From Streptomyces abyssomicinicus (GTDB taxonomy: Bacteria > Actinomycetota > Actinomycetes > Streptomycetales > Streptomycetaceae): a stretch of 64,000 nt of DNA. The stretch spans positions 62,001 to 126,000 of the forward strand of contig NZ_BBZI01000011.1 in the NCBI RefSeq assembly GCF_008974245.1, given 5' to 3'. A program made the translations under genes and the position numbers. The notes below the pieces were generated by a model, which was not told the origin of the DNA, made no database searches, and was given only the letters and a program-made list of their open reading frames with translations. Below are positions 61,207 to 64,000 of this stretch, piece by piece; the stretch's first letter is position 1, and each line of letters begins with the position of its first letter.

Positions 61207-61482
61207 CTAACGTCCGTCCGCGCCCGCCCGCTTGCGTCGGCGCAGGCCCGCCGCGTGGAGCCGGCGGACGATCTCCCGGCTGCGGACCGGGACCGCGCCG
61301 GCCGTCACCACCTCCGCGTAGCGTTCGGCGGGGATGTCGTAGTGGTCGCCGTCGAAGCCGCGTCGTGGCACGCCCAGCCGCGCCGCGAAGGCGTGCAGCT
61401 CGTCGTACGAGACGTCGCTGGCCAGGTGGGACCAGAACTTCCCGTGCCCGGGCCAGGCCGGCGGATCGATGTAGAGGGTCAC
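61207..61482 (-). CDS. DUF4031 family protein
   Basis: A 91-residue soluble protein from GTG 61480-61482 (TLYIDPPAWPGHGKFWSHL). It has SDVSYDELHAFAARLGVPRRGFDGDHYDIPAERYAEVV, with the conserved DHYD block typical of DUF4031. Function unknown. It overlaps the preceding gene by four bases (GTGA), forming a two-gene operon. Confidence 0.88.
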   Translation of the reverse strand: MTLYIDPPAWPGHGKFWSHLASDVSYDELHAFAARLGVPRRGFDGDHYDIPAERYAEVVTAGAVPVRSREIVRRLHAAGLRRRKRAGADGR

Positions 61483-61856
61483 GACGGCCCGGGCAGGGTG
61501 GAGGCCAGGGCGCCCACCGCGGCGACCCGCACGCCCGCCTGGTGGCACACCCAGTGCGGGTCCGGGCCCAGCTCCGGCTCGACCTCCAGCGCGTGCGGCT
61601 CGCCGTGCGCGCAGACCGGGCAGAGCGGCCAGCGGCCGTACTTGTCCAGCAGCGCGTCCTGGACGTCCTGCGCGACCAGCCCCGGCAGGAAGCCCGCCCC
61701 CTCCGGCCACTGCTCCACCCACCAGCGCCGCTGCACCACCGAGTCCTCGACCAGGGAGACCACGTCGGCCTCGGCCACGTCTCCGGCTACCAGATCGGCG
61801 AGGACGAGGGCGCGCGCGGCGTGCACGGCCTGTTCGAGGGGGCTGATGGCGCTCAT
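61479..61856 (-). CDS. hypothetical protein upstream of DUF4031
   Basis: A 125-residue protein, MSAISPLEQAVHAARALVLADL, with DVAEADVVSLVEDSVVQRRWWVEQWPEG. A cysteine/histidine segment LCPVCAHGEPHALEVEPELGPDPHWVCHQAG follows (CxxC...H...C) that may bind zinc. No family name recalled. The GTGA overlap with the DUF4031 gene implies joint expression. It diverges from the RpiR gene, with about 80 bp between the starts. Confidence 0.78.
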   Translation of the reverse strand: MSAISPLEQAVHAARALVLADLVAGDVAEADVVSLVEDSVVQRRWWVEQWPEGAGFLPGLVAQDVQDALLDKYGRWPLCPVCAHGEPHALEVEPELGPDPHWVCHQAGVRVAAVGALASTLPGPS

Positions 61857-61876
61857 GCTCCCATTGTCACGCGGCC

Positions 61877-61905
61877 TTGACCTGCCCAGGGAACGAAAAT
61901 ACCTT
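61877..61905 (+). promoter_or_regulatory. promoter of the RpiR regulator gene
   Basis: TTGACC (61877-61882), 17-bp spacer and TACCTT (61900-61905) make a good housekeeping promoter 34 bp before the GTG start at 61939. The first operator candidate overlaps the -10. Confidence 0.75.
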
Positions 61906-61938
61906 TCAGGGGAGACCCTTGAGGTGAAGGAAACTTTC
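61895..61938 (+). promoter_or_regulatory. two GAA-N7-TTC operator candidates
   Basis: GAAAATACCTTTC (61895-61907) and GAAGGAAACTTTC (61926-61938) are related 13-mers 31 bp apart, one on the -10 and one directly before the start codon. The arrangement suits autoregulation by the RpiR protein that they precede. Confidence 0.55.
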
Positions 61939-62883
61939 GTGAGTCCATCGACCCTGCCGTCCGCCGCCCGTCAGACCGGGGCCGGCGCCCCGGCGCGGGC
62001 CGCCGCCCCCGCTCCGCCCGCGCCCGCCGCCCTCGCGGCCAAGGTGCGGACGCTGGGACCGTCGATGACCCGGTCCATGCAGCGTGTCGCCGAGGCGGTG
62101 GCGGGCGACCCGGCCGGCTGCGCGGCGCTCACCGTCACCGGTCTCGCCGAACTCACCGGGACCAGTGAGGCCACCGTGGTGCGCACGGCGCGGCTGCTGG
62201 GCTATCCGGGTTACCGGGACCTGCGCCTGGCCCTGGCGGGCCTCGCCGCCCACCAGGAGTCGGGCCGCGCCCCGTCGGTCACCGCCGACATAGCGGTGGA
62301 CGACCCGATCGCCGACGTCGTCGCCAAGCTCGCCCACGACGAGCAGCAGACCCTCGCCGACACGGCCGCCGGGCTGGACACGGTGCAGCTCGGCGCGGCC
62401 GTCGCCGCCCTGGCCGCGGCCCGGCGGATCGACGTGTACGGGGTGGCCGCCTCGGGTCTGGTCGCCCAGGACCTGGCGCAGAAGCTGCTCCGGATAGGGC
62501 TGGTCGCGCACGCGCACAGCGACCCCCACCTGGCCGTGACCAACGCCGTGCAGCTGCGCGGCGGTGATGTGGCCCTGGCGATCACCCACTCCGGCTCCAC
62601 CGGGGACGTGATCGAGCCGCTGCGGGTGGCCTTCGAGCGCGGTGCGACCACCGTGGTGATCACCGGCCGTCCCGGTTCGTCCGTCACCCAGTACGCGGAC
62701 CACGTGCTGACCACGTCCACGGCCCGGGAGAGCGAGCTCAGGCCGGCCGCGATGTCCTCGCGCACCGGGCAGCTGCTGGTCGTCGACTGCCTGTTCGTGG
62801 GCGTCGCCCAGCGCACCTACGACCGGGCGGCGCCCGCCCTCTCCGCCTCCTACGAGGCGCTCGCGCACCGTCACCGCCGCTGA
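61939..62883 (+). CDS. MurR/RpiR family transcriptional regulator
   Basis: A 314-residue regulator. Residues ~35-110 form the RpiR HTH (GPSMTRSMQRVAEAVAGDPAG, GLAELTGTSEATVVRTARLLGYPGYRDLR). Residues ~150-290 form a SIS sugar-phosphate domain (RRIDVYGVAASGLVAQDLAQKL and VALAITHSGSTGDVIEPL). The effector is probably MurNAc-6-P or GlcNAc-6-P, judged from the adjoining murQ. The GTG at 61939 follows AAGGAA; a GTG at 61924 is the alternative. The N-terminus is Ala/Pro-rich. Confidence 0.9.
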   Translation: MSPSTLPSAARQTGAGAPARAAAPAPPAPAALAAKVRTLGPSMTRSMQRVAEAVAGDPAGCAALTVTGLAELTGTSEATVVRTARLLGYPGYRDLRLALAGLAAHQESGRAPSVTADIAVDDPIADVVAKLAHDEQQTLADTAAGLDTVQLGAAVAALAAARRIDVYGVAASGLVAQDLAQKLLRIGLVAHAHSDPHLAVTNAVQLRGGDVALAITHSGSTGDVIEPLRVAFERGATTVVITGRPGSSVTQYADHVLTTSTARESELRPAAMSSRTGQLLVVDCLFVGVAQRTYDRAAPALSASYEALAHRHRR

Positions 62884-62927
62884 TCCTGCTCCACCGCTGA
62901 TCCCGCCCCACCGCTGATCACGCCCCG
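62877..62927 (+). repeat. three 17-bp tandem repeats before murQ
   Basis: CCGCTGATC starts at 62877, 62894 and 62911 with similar GCCCCA tails, the first inside the regulator stop region. CCGATCCGT-type repeats follow up to 62960. The array separates the regulator from murQ. Confidence 0.75.
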
Positions 62928-62988
62928 TCCGATCCGTCCGATCCGTCCGTCCCGATCCGCCCCGTCCCTCCCTGGGAGTGCCGCCGAC

Positions 62989-63912
62989 ATGTCCGGTGCC
63001 GATCTGAGAGTCCAGCTCGAGAGCCTCCCCACCGAGGCCGCCCGTCCCGATCTCGCCGAGCTCGACCGGCTGCCCACGGAGCGGATCGCGGAGCTGATGA
63101 ACGAGGGCGACGCCGCCGTGCCGGCCGCGGTGGCCGGGCAGCTGCCGCGGATCGCCGCCGCCGTGGACGCCATCGCGGCGCGGATGGCACGGGGAGGCCG
63201 GCTGATCTACGCGGGCGCCGGCACGGCCGGCCGGCTCGGGGTGCTGGACGCCTCGGAGTGCCCGCCCACCTTCGACACCGCACCCGGCCAGGTCACCGGC
63301 CTGATCGCGGGCGGTCCGCAGGCGCTGGTGACCTCGGTGGAGGGCGCGGAGGACGACGCGGACGCCGCGCGGGCCGACCTGGACGGACTGAAGCTGACCG
63401 CCGGGGACTGCGTGGTCGGCGTCTCCGCCTCGGGCCGCACCCCGTACGCGGTGGCCGCGGTGGAGCACGCCCGCGCCGCCGGCGCGCTCACGGTCGGGGT
63501 GGCCTGCAACCCGGGCAGTCCGCTGGCCGCGGCGGCGGAGCACCCGGTCGAGGTCGTCGTCGGGCCGGAACTGATCGCGGGGTCGACGAGGCTCAAGGCC
63601 GGCACCGCCCAGAAGCTGGTCCTCAACATGATCTCGACCATCACCATGGTCCGGCTGGGCAAGACCTACGGGAACCTGATGGTCGACGTCCGGGTCGGCA
63701 ACGAGAAGCTGCGGGCGCGCGCCCACCGCATCGTGGCGTTGGCCACGGGCGCGGGGGACGCGGAGGTGGAGGCCGCGCTGGAGGCCACCGGCGGCGAGGT
63801 CAAACCGGCGGTGCTGGTCGTGGCCGCGGGCGTGGACGCGGCGACCGCGGCACGGCTCCTCGCCGGGGCCGGCGGCCACCTGCGGGCCGCCCTCGCCGCG
63901 GCGCGGGACTGA
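62989..63912 (+). CDS. murQ: N-acetylmuramic acid 6-phosphate etherase
   Basis: MurQ cleaves the lactyl ether of MurNAc-6-P to give GlcNAc-6-P and lactate in cell-wall recycling; GlcNAc-6-P is then the substrate of NagA. The 307-residue SIS protein has GGRLIYAGAGTAGRLGVLDASECPPTF (about 68-94, with the catalytic Glu), VVGVSASGRTPYAVAAVEHA and SRLKAGTAQKLVLNMISTITM. It follows the RpiR regulator at 105 bp on the same strand. The last 88 bp of the window show nothing further. Confidence 0.96.
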   Translation: MSGADLRVQLESLPTEAARPDLAELDRLPTERIAELMNEGDAAVPAAVAGQLPRIAAAVDAIAARMARGGRLIYAGAGTAGRLGVLDASECPPTFDTAPGQVTGLIAGGPQALVTSVEGAEDDADAARADLDGLKLTAGDCVVGVSASGRTPYAVAAVEHARAAGALTVGVACNPGSPLAAAAEHPVEVVVGPELIAGSTRLKAGTAQKLVLNMISTITMVRLGKTYGNLMVDVRVGNEKLRARAHRIVALATGAGDAEVEAALEATGGEVKPAVLVVAAGVDAATAARLLAGAGGHLRAALAAARD

Positions 63913-64000
63913 CGCGAGGCCCGCCGGCCTCCCGCGCCCGGCTCGGCCGTTGCCGTCGGGGGCGCCGGGTCCTAAGGCACCGCGGGATCTTCCCGGGCGT

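Overview
The window is high-GC actinobacterial chromosome and almost certainly Streptomyces. Codon use is strongly third-position GC, many starts are GTG with ATGA/GTGA overlaps, and it carries a mycothiol gene (mshA), a BldD-controlled c-di-GMP gene (cdgB), a DasR/aminosugar locus and msiK. The backbone order (gpmA, mshA, phoU-phoRP, carD, ispDF, cysS, rlmB, msiK, tRNA-Thr, then cdgB, nagKA, otsBA, thrC, csp, groEL2, murQ) follows the core region I know from S. coelicolor as roughly SCO4204-SCO4307.

0.4-22 kb is mainly housekeeping: phosphoglycerate mutase, an MFS exporter, small enzyme and hypothetical genes, mycothiol glycosyltransferase MshA, the phosphate regulators PhoU and PhoRP with a PHO box between them, CarD, the MEP enzymes IspD and IspF, CysS, RlmB, a DoxX-type membrane protein, a sugar nucleotidyltransferase and the shared sugar-ABC ATPase MsiK.

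22.3-30.6 kb is an accessory island in the 3' half of a tRNA-Thr(TGT) gene. Three copies of a 47-bp tRNA-derived sequence mark two tandem integrated elements. Element 1 (about 3.3 kb) has an intact tyrosine integrase plus two small membrane-protein genes. Element 2 (about 5 kb) has a TetR/aldo-keto reductase divergon and four genes of unknown function. Its own integrase has been replaced: only the C-terminal stub and the sequence just upstream of the lost start codon remain. Both elements lack recognisable transfer or replication genes.

30.9-38.6 kb is a variable stretch of regulators, GNAT and Nudix enzymes, a FAD oxidoreductase, TerD, an ArfB-like rescue factor and a flavin reductase. It is followed by 1.5 kb of low-complexity DNA. 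40-64 kb returns to core genes for signalling and stress: CdgB with a BldD box, a PfkB kinase, NagK-NagA under a DasR (dre) site, OtsB and OtsA (trehalose), GpgS (glucosylglycerate), ThrC behind a SAM-I riboswitch, a MoaD-like protein, a cold-shock protein, GroEL2 behind CIRCE, an Old Yellow Enzyme and the RpiR-type regulator with MurQ.

The most unusual material is the tandem tRNA-Thr elements with their swapped integrase, the SAM riboswitch on threonine synthase, several periodic repeat arrays in intergenic DNA, the GNAT-Nudix and MDMPI/DinB-GNAT fusions, and a 51-residue cysteine-tailed peptide beside phoU. I see no convincing new multi-gene defence system or biosynthetic cluster; the uncharacterised element cargo is the best place to look.
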